Assembly: GCA_003151515.1 (NCBI GenBank)
Contig: PLXS01000027.1
Location: 1-64,000 of the forward strand
Source of the DNA: Opitutaceae bacterium
GTDB taxonomy: Bacteria > Verrucomicrobiota > Verrucomicrobiia > Opitutales > Opitutaceae
Length of the DNA stretch: 64,000 nt
Direction: 5' to 3'
Below are positions 8,971 through 18,030 of the stretch, one piece after another. The notes under the pieces were generated by a model. The model had not been told where the DNA came from. It saw only the letters and a program-made list of their open reading frames with translations, and did no database searches. Positions within the stretch are counted from its first letter, which is position 1. Every line of letters begins with the position of its first letter. The position numbers were made by a program, and so were the translations under genes.

Positions 8971-9489
8971 TCATTCTTCCTTTTGGATCGCCTCGCCTAG
9001 CCGAAGCCTCGCGATCTTGGCGATTTCAACGAGCGCAGTCGAGAGTTCCGCTTCGGGGCCGTTGCCCAGCCTCGCGCGCATGGACGCGAGGATCGCGTCC
9101 TTGGCGTTCAGCCTGGCGCAGATGACAAACGGGAACCCGAACCTGTCCCGGTAGGCGCCGTTAAGGCGCTGCATCTCCGCGGCCTCGGCGCCCGCCAAGC
9201 GGTCCAGCCCCGCCGCGGACTGCTCCCGGGCCGAGGAGTCGGTCAGCTCGCCCGCCTTGGCGAGCCTTCCCGCAAGGTCCGGGTGCGCGCGCACGAGCTC
9301 GACCTGGCGGGCGCGGTTTGCCCCCATCATCGTGGCGCAGAGCGCCGCATGGAGGGCGTCGACGTCCGCAAAGGGCCCCCGGGCGTGGGTCTGCGCCGCC
9401 ACCCACGGGGAATGCTCGAAGAGGTGCCCGAGGGCCGCGACAAAGGCGTCCCGGTCGCATGCGTTGATCGCGGCTAGGGAGAGAGGCAT
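8971..9489 (-). CDS. uraD: OHCU decarboxylase
   Basis: Converts 2-oxo-4-hydroxy-4-carboxy-5-ureidoimidazoline to (S)-allantoin. The 172-residue protein carries the family residues: FEHSPWVA, active His in RAHPDLAG, Glu in [10 protein letters not shown] and the [13 protein letters not shown] loop. It sits 10 bp after malate synthase and 1 bp before hiuH, the enzyme preceding it in the pathway. Length and motifs are normal. Stereospecific production of (S)-allantoin is expected from the family, not shown by the sequence. Confidence 0.95.
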   Translation of the reverse strand: MPLSLAAINACDRDAFVAALGHLFEHSPWVAAQTHARGPFADVDALHAALCATMMGANRARQVELVRAHPDLAGRLAKAGELTDSSAREQSAAGLDRLAGAEAAEMQRLNGAYRDRFGFPFVICARLNAKDAILASMRARLGNGPEAELSTALVEIAKIARLRLGEAIQKEE

Positions 9490-9499
9490 CCGCGGGCCC

Positions 9500-11131
9500 C
9501 TACGCCAGCAGCTCGTAGGCCGGAAGCGTCAGGAATTCGTCGATCACGGGGTTCCTGACCATCTGCGCGAAGAGGTGCGCGGCCGTGCGGAAGTGGCCGT
9601 TGCCGTAGCGCTCCTCGCCGACCTCGGTCTTTATCTGCTCGATCACCTCGCCCAGCAGCATCTCATAGAGCGAGGACGTTATGGGCCTGCCGTCGTCAAG
9701 CTTGGCGCCCCGGTGCATCCACTGCCAGAGCTGCGCGCGGGAGATCTCCGCCGTCGCGGCGTCCTCCATCAGGTTGTAGAGCGGGACGCACCCCGTGCCT
9801 CCGAACCACGCCTCGAGGTACTGGATGCCGACGCTGAAATTCGTGCGTATCCCGGCCTCCGTGATGGTCCCCGCGGGCGCGGCGAGCAGCTCGGCCGCGG
9901 TCACGTTGACGTCGGCGCGCTGGCGCTGGACCTGGTTCGGCCCCGGCATGTGCTTGTCGAAGGCCTTGAGCGCCACCGGCACGAGGCCGGGGTGCGCAAC
10001 CCAGGTGCCGTCGTGGCCGTCCGTGGCCTCGCGCTCCTTGTCCGCCAGCACCTTGGCGATCGCCGCCTCGTTGGCCTCCGGGTTGTTCTTGATCGGGATC
10101 TGCGCCGCCATTCCCCCCATCGCGTGGGCCCCCCGGCGGTGGCACACCTTGATGACATGCAGGCAGTAGGCCCTCATGAAGGGCGCGGTCATCGTGACCT
10201 GGCTTCGGTCCGGGAAGAGGTACCCGCTCCTCCTGTTGAGCTTCTTGATGCAGCTGAATATGTAGTCCCAGCGGCCGCAGTTGAGCCCCGAGGCGTGCTC
10301 GCGCATCTCGTAGAGAATCTCCTCGGCCTCGAACGTCGCCAGGATCGTCTCGATGAGGGCCGTCGCCCGAATCGTTCCCCTGCTTATCCCGAGGGCGTCC
10401 TGCGCCTGGATGAACACGTCGTTCCAGAGGCGCGCCTCGAGGTGGCCCTCCATCTTCGGCAGGTAGAAATACGGGCCGGAGCCGCGCGAGATCAGCTCGC
10501 GCGCGTTGTGGAAGAAGTAGAGCCCGAAGTCGAACAGGCTCCCCGAGACCGGTTTGCCGCCAAGCCAGACGTGCTTCTCGTGCAGGTGCCAGCCGCGCGG
10601 CCGCACGAGCAGCGCCGCCGTCCTGTCGTTGAGCCTGTAGGACTTCCGCTCGGGGCTTTCGAACGTGATCGTCCTGCGAACGGCGTCGCGAAGGTTGATG
10701 TGGCCGTCGATGAGGTTCTCCCATGTCGGCGACGAGGCGTCCTCGAAGTCGGCCATGAAGACCTTGGCGCCGGAGTTGAGCGCGTTGATGACCATCTTGC
10801 GGTCGACCGGGCCCGTTATCTCGGTGCGCCTGTCGAGCAGGTCCGCCGGCGCAGGGGCGACCCTCCAGGAGCCCTCCCGCACAGGGAGCGTCGACGGAAG
10901 GAAATCCGGCATGACCCCGCTGTCCAGCTCCGCCTGCCGCAGCACCCGGCGCGCGAGCAGCTCCTGGCGCCTGGGCTCGAACGCGCGGAAGAGCCCGGCG
11001 ATGAACTCGCAGGCCTGCGGGGTGAGGATTTCCTGAAACTGCGCGGTCACCGGCCCTCGTATCTCCAGGCCGGCGATGGTGGTCATTGTCTTCATTCTTC
11101 GGGGATGAGGTCGCAGAGTTAACTTCCTCAT
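9500..11131 (-). CDS. aceB: malate synthase A
   Basis: Condenses glyoxylate with acetyl-CoA to malate. The 543-residue protein has the family motifs [47 protein letters not shown] and the C-terminal catalytic-Asp region [13 protein letters not shown]. It is the first gene of the purine/ureide operon, so it probably assimilates the glyoxylate released by ureidoglycolate amidohydrolase rather than serving a classic glyoxylate shunt; no isocitrate lyase is nearby. The 11131 start is preferred because a perfect GGAGGTGA lies 9 nt upstream. Internal ATGs at 11095 and 11086 align better with typical N-termini and remain possible. Confidence 0.95.
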   Translation of the reverse strand: MRKLTLRPHPRRMKTMTTIAGLEIRGPVTAQFQEILTPQACEFIAGLFRAFEPRRQELLARRVLRQAELDSGVMPDFLPSTLPVREGSWRVAPAPADLLDRRTEITGPVDRKMVINALNSGAKVFMADFEDASSPTWENLIDGHINLRDAVRRTITFESPERKSYRLNDRTAALLVRPRGWHLHEKHVWLGGKPVSGSLFDFGLYFFHNARELISRGSGPYFYLPKMEGHLEARLWNDVFIQAQDALGISRGTIRATALIETILATFEAEEILYEMREHASGLNCGRWDYIFSCIKKLNRRSGYLFPDRSQVTMTAPFMRAYCLHVIKVCHRRGAHAMGGMAAQIPIKNNPEANEAAIAKVLADKEREATDGHDGTWVAHPGLVPVALKAFDKHMPGPNQVQRQRADVNVTAAELLAAPAGTITEAGIRTNFSVGIQYLEAWFGGTGCVPLYNLMEDAATAEISRAQLWQWMHRGAKLDDGRPITSSLYEMLLGEVIEQIKTEVGEERYGNGHFRTAAHLFAQMVRNPVIDEFLTLPAYELLA

Positions 11132-11140
11132 TGTGTTGTG

Positions 11141-11148
11141 TCACCTCC
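11141..11148 (-). promoter_or_regulatory. Shine-Dalgarno of the purine operon leader gene
   Basis: GGAGGTGA on the minus strand, 9 nt before the ATG at 11131. It is a perfect match to the anti-SD and decides the malate synthase start in favour of the longer form. Confidence 0.6.
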
Positions 11149-11171
11149 ATAGTAACGTGCGCCCCCTGTTC

Positions 11172-11190
11172 CCGGGCGATGGTCGCCCGG
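11172..11190. promoter_or_regulatory. inverted repeat between divergent guaD and ureide operon
   Basis: CCGGGCGA-TGG-TCGCCCGG has perfect 8-bp arms and a 3-bp spacer. It lies 11 bp before the guaD start and about 40 bp before the malate synthase start, inside the 70-bp shared intergenic region. It could be an operator for a purine-responsive regulator serving both transcripts, or a hairpin limiting guaD translation. No regulator gene is adjacent. Confidence 0.4.
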
Positions 11191-11201
11191 CTCCAGTTTC
11201 C

Positions 11202-11672
11202 ATGAACCACGAGCAATTCATGCGCGACGCGATCCGCCTCTCCGAGGAGGGCGTGCGCGCGGGCCGCGGCGGGCCCTTCGGCTGCGTCATTGTGCGCGAC
11301 GGCAGGGTCGTCGGGCGGGGCAACAACCAGGTGACGTCCGCCTGCGACCCCACCGCGCACGCCGAGGTGGTCGCGATCCGCGACGCCTGCCGCGCCCTGA
11401 AGACGTTCCAGCTGCCCGACTGCACGCTCTACGCCAGCTGCGAGCCGTGCCCGATGTGCCTGTCGGCGGTATACTGGGCGCGGATCCCCACCGTGTACTT
11501 CGGGGCCACGAGGGACGACGCCGCCGCCGTGGGGTTCGACGACGAGCTGATCTACAGGGAGATTTCCCTGCCGCGCGACCGGCGCCAGGTCTCCATGCGA
11601 GGCCTTTTGAGGGACGAGGCCCTGGCGAGCTTCGGCGTCTGGTCCGGGAAGACCGACAAGGTCCCCTATTAG
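11202..11672 (+). CDS. guaD: guanine deaminase (GuaD type)
   Basis: Deaminates guanine to xanthine and ammonia, feeding xanthine dehydrogenase. The 156-residue cytidine-deaminase-fold protein has the zinc motifs HAEVVAIR (H53, E55) and SCEPCPMC (C80, C83). Its N-terminus (MNHEQFMRDA, GGPFGCVIV) and the C-terminal Tyr match Bacillus GuaD rather than tRNA adenosine deaminase TadA. The start at MNHEQF agrees with the family; the track start is 23 codons too long. It is divergent from the eight-gene ureide operon, which supports the guanine assignment. Confidence 0.9.
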   Translation: MNHEQFMRDAIRLSEEGVRAGRGGPFGCVIVRDGRVVGRGNNQVTSACDPTAHAEVVAIRDACRALKTFQLPDCTLYASCEPCPMCLSAVYWARIPTVYFGATRDDAAAVGFDDELIYREISLPRDRRQVSMRGLLRDEALASFGVWSGKTDKVPY

Positions 11673-11740
11673 GCGCGCCGGCGCAGGGTAAGAAAAACGG
11701 GTTGGCATGACCGGGTTATCCCGGCATCACGCGTGGAAGC

Positions 11741-13316
11741 GTGAAGACTCCCAACACCCCCCTGCGGATGCCGCGGTGGCTTGCGTCACTGTCCGGCGCC
11801 TTCCTTCTTTGCGCCATCCCCGCGCCCGGCGCGGACGACGCGCCCGCGCAGGCCGCGTCCCCGACGCCGGCCGCCGAGCCTGCAGGGCCGTCCGTTGAGA
11901 ACTCGCTCGTCAAGGTGTTCAGCGTCATGCGCTACCCCGACGCCTACAGGCCGTGGACCAAGCAGGCCCCGAGCGACGCCACGGCCAGCGGGGTCGTCAT
12001 CGAGGGAAAGCGCATCCTGACGAACGCGCACGTCGTGCTGTATGCGAGCCAGATTCAGGTCCAGGCGAACCAGGCCGGCGACAAGATCTCGGCCACGGTC
12101 GAGGTGGTCGCGCCCGGCATCGACCTCGCCGTGCTCAAGCTCGACGACGAGTCGTTCTTCGACTCCCACCCGCCGCTGCACAGGGCGAGCACGCTGCCCG
12201 ACGTGAAGGACCCCGTCCTGGTCTACGGCTACCCGACCGGCGGGACGACGCTTTCGATCACGAAGGGCATCGTCTCCCGGATCGAGTTCACCAACTACTC
12301 CTACCCCGTGTCGGGCCTGCGCATCCAGATCGACGCGGCCATCAACCCCGGCGACAGCGGCGGCCCGGCGGTGGCCGGCAGCAGCATGATCGGGCTTGCC
12401 TTCAGCCACCTTGGGGGCGCGGAGAACATCGGCTACATCATCCCGTGCGAGGAGATCGAGCTCTTCCTAAAGGGGGCGCCAAGGGCGCCTACGAGGGCAA
12501 GCCGACGTTCTTCGACGAGCTGCAGACCCTCGAGAACCCGGCGCTTCGCTCGTACCTGAGGCTGGACAAGTCCGTCCACGGGATCGTCGTGCACAAGGTC
12601 GACAGCGACGCCGCCGACTACCCGCTCAGGAAGTGGGACGTCATCACCAAGATAGGCGACGTCGACATCGACGACCAGGGGATGATCAGGCAGGGCGAGG
12701 GCCTGCGCCTCAAGTTCCAGTACCTGATCCAGAGGATTGCCAAGGGCGAGAAGGTGCCGCTCACGGTCTTCAGGGACAACAGGGCGATCCAGGTCGAGGT
12801 GCCGGTGCCCACGGACCGGCCGCTCCTCATACCCAATCTCGAGGGCGAATACCCCCCTACTTCGTCTACGGGCCCATTGTTTTCTCCAAGGCCTCGTCGC
12901 AATTCGTCGCCGGCTTCTCGAACAACGTCGCGCACCTGCACGGACTCATGTTCCACGCCAGCCCGCTCGTGGCGCGCCGTGTCGACAAGCCGGCCTTCCC
13001 CAGCGAGGAGCTTGTCGTCGTGTCGTCGCCTTTCTTCCCCCACAAGTTGTCCAAGGGCTATGACAGCCCCTACCCCAGGGTCGTCGAGTCGGTGAACGGC
13101 GTGAAGATCGAGAACCTGCGCCAGCTGGTCGAGGTCCTGCGGGACGCCCAGACGGAGTTCTTGACCTTCGAGTTCGACGGGCTGGGCGCCGAGACGCTCA
13201 TCTTCCCGCGCAAGGAGATGGTCGCCGCGACCGACGAGATCCTGACGGACAACGGCGTGCGCTCGCAGGCGTCCCCGGAGCTCCTCTTGGTCTGGCAGGC
13301 CAAGCCGGCGCGGTAG
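11741..13316 (+). pseudogene. Deg-type serine protease with PDZ domains, two apparent frameshifts
   Basis: Three overlapping frames together encode about 525 residues of one protein. Frame one has a signal-like N-terminus (LASLSGAFLLCAIPAPGAD) and a trypsin-like domain with intact triad: H97 in TNAHVV, D128 in IDLAVLKL, S206 in NPGDSGGP. After LFLK the homology continues one frame back (GAYEGKPTFFDELQ, then a PDZ domain with HKVDSDAADYPLRKWDVI). After GEY it shifts back again (YFVYGPIVFSKASSQF, VNGVKIENLRQLVEVL) to the end. The architecture resembles plant Deg9/Deg10-like proteases. Both shifts are minus-one events at homopolymers (AAAGGGGG and CCCCCC). Sequencing error, gene decay or programmed shifting are all possible. 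The GTG start is uncertain. Confidence 0.8.
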
Positions 13317-13353
13317 CTTGCCAAAGCGGCCAAACTGCCCAACGTGCCCTTCC

Positions 13354-14010
13354 ATGGACTTCCATAACCTTAACCCCGGCCTGAAGGAAACGGCTCCCCG
13401 CCTCGACGACGAGGAGGAGGAGGAAGAGGAGGCCGAGGAGACCCTGGCCCCGAGGAAGGACTCCTCCGTGTCCCTGCTGATCCAGCGGCGGTTCCTCGGC
13501 CAGAGGAAGCTGTTCCTCTGGGGTCCCATAACCGACGAGACGGCCAAGGACATAAGCGAGAAGCTGCTGTACCTCGAGTCCAGAGACCCGGGCAAGGAGA
13601 TCACCTTCTTCATGAACACGCCGGGCGGCTCGATCACCGCGGGCATGGCCGTGTACGACACGATGAAGCTCATCACCTCGCCCATCACCGTGATCGTCAC
13701 CGGCATGGCGGCGTCGATGGGGTCGATCCTCCTATGCGCCGCGGCCAAGGGGCGCAGGTTCATCTATCCGCACGGGCGCGTGCTCATCCACCAGCCCCTG
13801 ATCTCCGGGCGCTTCATAGGCCCCGCCACGGACATCAACATCCAGGCCCAGGAGATGGAGAAGCTGCGCGCCGAGTTGAACCAGATCCTGGCCGACGCCT
13901 CCGGGCAGCTGATCGAGAAGATCTCCAAGGACAGCGACCGCGACTTCTACCTGAATGCCAAGGAGGCGGTGGCCTACGGGCTCGCCGACAAGATCGTCGA
14001 AACGCTCTAG
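13354..14010 (+). CDS. clpP: ATP-dependent Clp protease proteolytic subunit
   Basis: Barrel-forming serine peptidase that degrades unfolded or tagged proteins with a Clp ATPase. The 218-residue protein has the ClpP fold with the catalytic triad visible: Ser in GMAASMGS (S121), His in VLIHQPL (H146) and Asp in SKDSDRDFY. Instead of a usual propeptide it carries a roughly 35-residue N-terminal extension rich in acid, with LDDEEEEEEEAEET, and a conserved-looking LIQRRFLGQRKLFL block before the core. No ClpX or ClpA is adjacent. It lies 37 bp after the Deg-type protease and overlaps the convergent TIGR03790 gene by 4 bp. It may be one of several ClpP paralogues, which is usual in high-GC bacteria. 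Confidence 0.92.
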   Translation: MDFHNLNPGLKETAPRLDDEEEEEEEAEETLAPRKDSSVSLLIQRRFLGQRKLFLWGPITDETAKDISEKLLYLESRDPGKEITFFMNTPGGSITAGMAVYDTMKLITSPITVIVTGMAASMGSILLCAAAKGRRFIYPHGRVLIHQPLISGRFIGPATDINIQAQEMEKLRAELNQILADASGQLIEKISKDSDRDFYLNAKEAVAYGLADKIVETL

Positions 14011-15695
14011 GGGCCGCCGTCCGGCTGGCGCGCGCCGCCGATGCGCCTCTGGGCGTTTCGGGTGAGCTCCTCCTCCCACTCGGCGGCCTGGGCCGTGTCG
14101 CCGGACGCAAGGGCGACCTGGCGCGCCTCGGCCATCCAGGAGGAAAGCGCGCCCGCGGGCAGACCGTCGGACTCGAAGAGCTTGCGGTAGACGCCGATCG
14201 CCTCGCCGGTCCTTCCGCACGCGGCCAGGAGCACCGCGGCCTCGCGCTCCACCTCCCAGGTCTCGGCCGAGGCCGGCATGGAGTCCACGGCGTCTCGCAC
14301 CATCCAGGTCGCCGCCTCCCGGTTGCCCGACGCCGCGAGCCTCTGCGCCACTGCGAGCGCAAGGGCCAGGCTGGGCACCTTCTTCAACCCGGCGCGGCCC
14401 TCCGCGATCGCGTCGGCGGGGCGCCCCTGGGCGTCGTCGAGGTTCATGCGCCTGATGACGGCGTAGCCCGCGAGGCCCGGCGGCAGCGCGGAGATCCGCC
14501 CAAGCTGCTCCGACAGCCCGACGGAGAACGGCCTGTAGAGAGGGTCGCCGATGACGATCGACTGCCAGCTGAGGACCGGCAGCGCGTAATAGGCGGCGTC
14601 GACCAGGTCCTCGCCCCGGACGAGCGCGTCCAGCATGAGGTCCGGCCTGTGGAGGTCCTCGAGGTACGGCTCGTAGACGTTGCCGACCGTCGCGGTGACG
14701 CCGCGGGAGACGAGGGGCCCGCACCAGCCCTCGGTCGCGGACCGCAGGGTCTGCGCCGAGTAGCTGTGGATGTGCACGGCGACCGCGCCCGGCGGGAAGC
14801 GCAATCCGGGCAGGGTGAACGGCCCGTTGAGGTCCTGCGTGTACCAGCCGAAATAGAGCACGGGGGCGTCGATGCGGGACGACTCGGGAAACGTCCCGGG
14901 CCCCCGGCCGACCGTCGTGTCGAAGCCCAGGGCGCGGATCTCCTCCGCGACCGACCCGAGCCACCGGTTTGCCCTGTCGTGCGGCCCGGCAATGTCCACG
15001 TAGGCGCGCCCGAGCAGCCCCGTGCGCTCGGCCTCCACGGCGAGGTCCACGAGGCCGTTGGCCTCGGCGGCCGTGGGGCCATCGAGCCTCGAGACCTTGA
15101 CCACCCTCGCCAGCTCGACGGCGCTGGGCCTCGGGTCCAGGAAAAGGGGGTTGGGGACGCTCGCGTTTATCGGATAGTCGGTCTGGGCCAGCAGGCTCAG
15201 CTCCGAGTCCACGGCGCCCTGGTTCGTGCGGAACTCGGGATGCGCCGTGTACGGCATGACGTCGGCGTAAAGCGCGGGGTCGTGGGCCACCTTCAGCGGG
15301 ACGCCCCTGCAGACGACGAGGGCCGCGATCCTGTGGCCGAAGATCGCGTATTTGCGCCGGCCGACCTCGTCCACGAGGTTCATCCCTATGGCGTCGATCC
15401 AGCCCCTGCGCACGAGCTCGTCCTCTAGGGGCTGCCAGATGGTCGCGACAAACTCCCTCCAGGTGATCGTCTCCTCGGTGCTCATCCTGAGCGCGATCAG
15501 GTTGGCGGCCGGCACCGAGCGGACCTGCGCATAGTGCCTCGCGATGGCGAGCGAGTCCGGGTCGTAGCTGTTCGCCAGGATGACGACGCTGTCCGAGAGG
15601 CCCGCGCCGCGGACCCCCGCCGCCGCGGCGAGCGCGAACGCCGCCGCGGCCATCCGAAGGGTGAACCCCGGCTTGAATGTCATTTCGAGGGCCAA
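14007..15695 (-). CDS. TIGR03790-family secreted protein, function unknown
   Basis: A 562-residue protein with an N-terminal signal-like stretch (LRMAAAAFALAAAAGVRGAG). It then has the TIGR03790 core: SVVILANSYDPDSLAIARHYAQ, RSVPAANLIAL, AIVVCRGVPLKV-like CRGVPLKVAHDP, and TRSEIDAP-like SSRIDAPVLYFGWY. The C-terminal 140 residues look helical and tetratricopeptide-like (ASGNREAATWMVRDAV, ACGRTGEAIGVYRKLF). The family is common in Verrucomicrobia, Planctomycetes and Acidobacteria and has no established activity. It is convergent with clpP, the two genes sharing a CTAG that holds both stop codons. Probably exported to the periplasm or surface. Confidence 0.85.
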   Translation of the reverse strand: MALEMTFKPGFTLRMAAAAFALAAAAGVRGAGLSDSVVILANSYDPDSLAIARHYAQVRSVPAANLIALRMSTEETITWREFVATIWQPLEDELVRRGWIDAIGMNLVDEVGRRKYAIFGHRIAALVVCRGVPLKVAHDPALYADVMPYTAHPEFRTNQGAVDSELSLLAQTDYPINASVPNPLFLDPRPSAVELARVVKVSRLDGPTAAEANGLVDLAVEAERTGLLGRAYVDIAGPHDRANRWLGSVAEEIRALGFDTTVGRGPGTFPESSRIDAPVLYFGWYTQDLNGPFTLPGLRFPPGAVAVHIHSYSAQTLRSATEGWCGPLVSRGVTATVGNVYEPYLEDLHRPDLMLDALVRGEDLVDAAYYALPVLSWQSIVIGDPLYRPFSVGLSEQLGRISALPPGLAGYAVIRRMNLDDAQGRPADAIAEGRAGLKKVPSLALALAVAQRLAASGNREAATWMVRDAVDSMPASAETWEVEREAAVLLAACGRTGEAIGVYRKLFESDGLPAGALSSWMAEARQVALASGDTAQAAEWEEELTRNAQRRIGGARQPDGGP

Positions 15696-15741
15696 TTGCT
15701 ACTGCTTGCATAGCGGCGGTCGAATCCTTTTGCATCAACCA

Positions 15742-16167
15742 ATGAACTGGGTTGCATGGGCGCTCCTCTCGGCGGTTTTCGCGGGGATAACCGCGGTGCT
15801 GGCCAAGGTCGGCGTCGCGAACGTTGACTCGAACCTCGCGACCGCCATCCGCACGACGGTCATCCTGGTGATCACCTGGGCGATCGCGTACGCGGCGTCG
15901 CCGTCGGGCGGCCTATCCATGCCCGGCAGGAAGACGCTCCTGTTCCTGGCGCTCTCGGGCCTGGCGACCGGGCTCTCCTGGCTCTGCTACTTCCGGGCGC
16001 TCCAGCTGGGCGAGGCGTCGCGGGTCGCGCCGATCGACAAGCTGAGCGTCGTCTTCGCGATCGTCCTCGCGGGCCTCTTCCTCAGGGAGCGCCTGACCTG
16101 GCATCAGGCCGTCGGGGGGGCCCTGATCGTCGCCGGCTCGCTCGTGATCGCATGGAAGCCGCGCTAG
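15742..16167 (+). CDS. EamA-domain small membrane transporter
   Basis: A 141-residue protein with about five hydrophobic segments, equal to one EamA repeat rather than the usual two. It begins MNWVAWALLSAVFAGITA and ends with the family pattern VGGALIVAGSLVIAWKPR. Single-repeat EamA proteins are thought to act as dimers. No partner half is adjacent, so a homodimer is likely. The track start is 54 codons too long and lies in sequence antisense to the TIGR03790 gene. Substrate unknown. Confidence 0.85.
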   Translation: MNWVAWALLSAVFAGITAVLAKVGVANVDSNLATAIRTTVILVITWAIAYAASPSGGLSMPGRKTLLFLALSGLATGLSWLCYFRALQLGEASRVAPIDKLSVVFAIVLAGLFLRERLTWHQAVGGALIVAGSLVIAWKPR

Positions 16168-16171
16168 CCGC

Positions 16172-17983
16172 CTAATCCGCGAACCGCCACGCGGGCCTGA
16201 AGTCGCGCGGGGGCGCCTTCCCCTCCAGGCGCGCGCGAACCATCTCGATCGGCATGGGGCCGCCCTCGAGTATGGCGTCGTGGAACTGCCGGTTGGTCAT
16301 GCCCCCGGCCCTGACGAGCTCGCCGTGGAGCGAGCGCAGCTGCAGCGCCCCGAGCATGTATCCCGCCTGGTACATGGGCGGGAATGTCCCGTTGAACGAC
16401 CTGCGCACCTCGGCGGTCGCGCTCGCGCGCTCGTGCCCCACCCGCTCGACAAGGAAGTCGATGCACTGCTGCGGGGTCCAATTTCCCAAGTGGAAGTTGA
16501 GCGAGAAGAGGATGCGCGCGCAGCGGTGCGTCCGCCAGAAGAGCATGCCCATGCGGTCCTGCGGGGAGCGCGGGAATCCGAGGTCCCAGAACTGGAACTC
16601 CCACCAGACGGCCCAGCCCTCGACCCAGAACGGCGTCGTGAAGAGCTGCCGGTGCGGGTTCGAGCGCGCCGCATAGTAGTACTGCATGTGGTGGCCGGGC
16701 ACCAGCTCGTGGAACACCGTCGCCCGCGCGAAGTGTACGTTGTTGGCCTTCAGGCTCTGGATCTTCGCGTCGTAGTCCATCGTGTCCGTCGGGAACGCGA
16801 CAAGGATGTCGGGGCCCCCGAGGAAGAACGGGGCGACCTTCTGGCGCTCCGGGCTCATCATCTCGATCCGCCAGAAGTCGGCGGCGAGCGGGGGGATCGT
16901 GACAAGGTCCCTCTCCTGGACGAACCGGACGGCCTCCAGCGCCAGGTCCCGCACGAGCCCGGGCTGTCCGCCCGGGGCGACGTGGTCCCCCTTCACCTTC
17001 TCCATTGCGCCCTTCCAGTCGTCGCCGAAGCCCATCTCCCTGGAGGCTTTCTTGAGCTCGCTGTCGCACCACGCGAACTCGCGGTTCGCGATCGCGATCA
17101 GTTCCTCCGGAGAGTACGCTATCATCTCGTGGGCCAGCTCCGCCTCCAGGCCCGCTCGCCCGATGGGATCGCCGAAGATCGGCTCGTCCTTGCCGGCCTC
17201 GATGCCGAGGACCTTCTCCCTGACGAAGGCGACGTACGCGTCGAGCGCCGCGTCAAGGCGGTCGTGGGCCTCCCGGACCCACCAGCCAAACGAGGGGTCG
17301 TACCCGTTGTAGAACTTGTACCAGTCCTCGAGCGTCTCGCGCAGCTCCGCAATGGCGGCCACGGCCCGGTAGGCCACGACCGGCGAGACCCGGATGGGCG
17401 CCGGCGCGCCGGACTCCTTCTTGCCCTCCTCCTTTAGGCCGGCCTGCAGCCCGTCCCTGGCCGACCTCACCTGCCCGATGATGCGCTCGAGCGCCGCCGC
17501 GGCGCCCTGCGGGTCGACCGGCTCCATGAGCCTTCGCGACTCCTGCAGCCGGGCGATGTCGGAGGCGAACGGGACCAGGGGAGACATCTCCCTGCCGCGC
17601 GCCTCCTCCCGGTCGAGCAGCCGCTGCTCGTAGTCAATCTGCCTGCCAAGCAGAAGCCAGTCTATCCTGCCCTCCGTGCCCAGGCTCTCGTAGGGCATCT
17701 GCCCGAGGCGACTGCGCCACGCTGCGTAGAACTCGCGCAGGCGGCGCAGCTGCAGCTCGGAGCCCGGTACGCTGTAGAAGCGGGTGAGCTCGTCGCGGTC
17801 GGCGACGAACCGCTCGACGAGCTCCCGCAGCTCGCTTGAGCGCGCGTGCGTCATGCCCGAGATCTCCGGCGGCACGTAGTCCCCCGTGTCCCGGGCCGCC
17901 GCCGGAGAGGGCGGCGGGGGGGCGGCCTGGAGCGTCGCGCAAAGAAGGAGCAGGGCCGGGGCCGGGCCGAGGGGGCGTCTCAT
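16172..17983 (-). CDS. DUF885 family protein (putative zinc peptidase)
   Basis: A 603-residue predicted secreted protein. The start at MRRPLGPAPALLLLCATLQA gives a signal peptide; the longer track start adds only shadow sequence. The C-terminal half holds HELVPGHHMQ, the HExxGH-like zinc motif of DUF885 proteins, then PFWVEGWAVWWEF (candidate third ligand Glu) and MYQAGYMLGALQ. The fold is related to M32/M3-type gluzincins, so peptidase activity is likely but the substrate is unknown. It is convergent with the small EamA gene and lies 47 bp beyond the end of btuB. Confidence 0.88.
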   Translation of the reverse strand: MRRPLGPAPALLLLCATLQAAPPPPSPAAARDTGDYVPPEISGMTHARSSELRELVERFVADRDELTRFYSVPGSELQLRRLREFYAAWRSRLGQMPYESLGTEGRIDWLLLGRQIDYEQRLLDREEARGREMSPLVPFASDIARLQESRRLMEPVDPQGAAAALERIIGQVRSARDGLQAGLKEEGKKESGAPAPIRVSPVVAYRAVAAIAELRETLEDWYKFYNGYDPSFGWWVREAHDRLDAALDAYVAFVREKVLGIEAGKDEPIFGDPIGRAGLEAELAHEMIAYSPEELIAIANREFAWCDSELKKASREMGFGDDWKGAMEKVKGDHVAPGGQPGLVRDLALEAVRFVQERDLVTIPPLAADFWRIEMMSPERQKVAPFFLGGPDILVAFPTDTMDYDAKIQSLKANNVHFARATVFHELVPGHHMQYYYAARSNPHRQLFTTPFWVEGWAVWWEFQFWDLGFPRSPQDRMGMLFWRTHRCARILFSLNFHLGNWTPQQCIDFLVERVGHERASATAEVRRSFNGTFPPMYQAGYMLGALQLRSLHGELVRAGGMTNRQFHDAILEGGPMPIEMVRARLEGKAPPRDFRPAWRFAD

Positions 17984-18030
17984 TGGCCAAGCCAAGACTC
18001 GAGCGGCGCCGCGGTCAAACCCTCGCCAAG

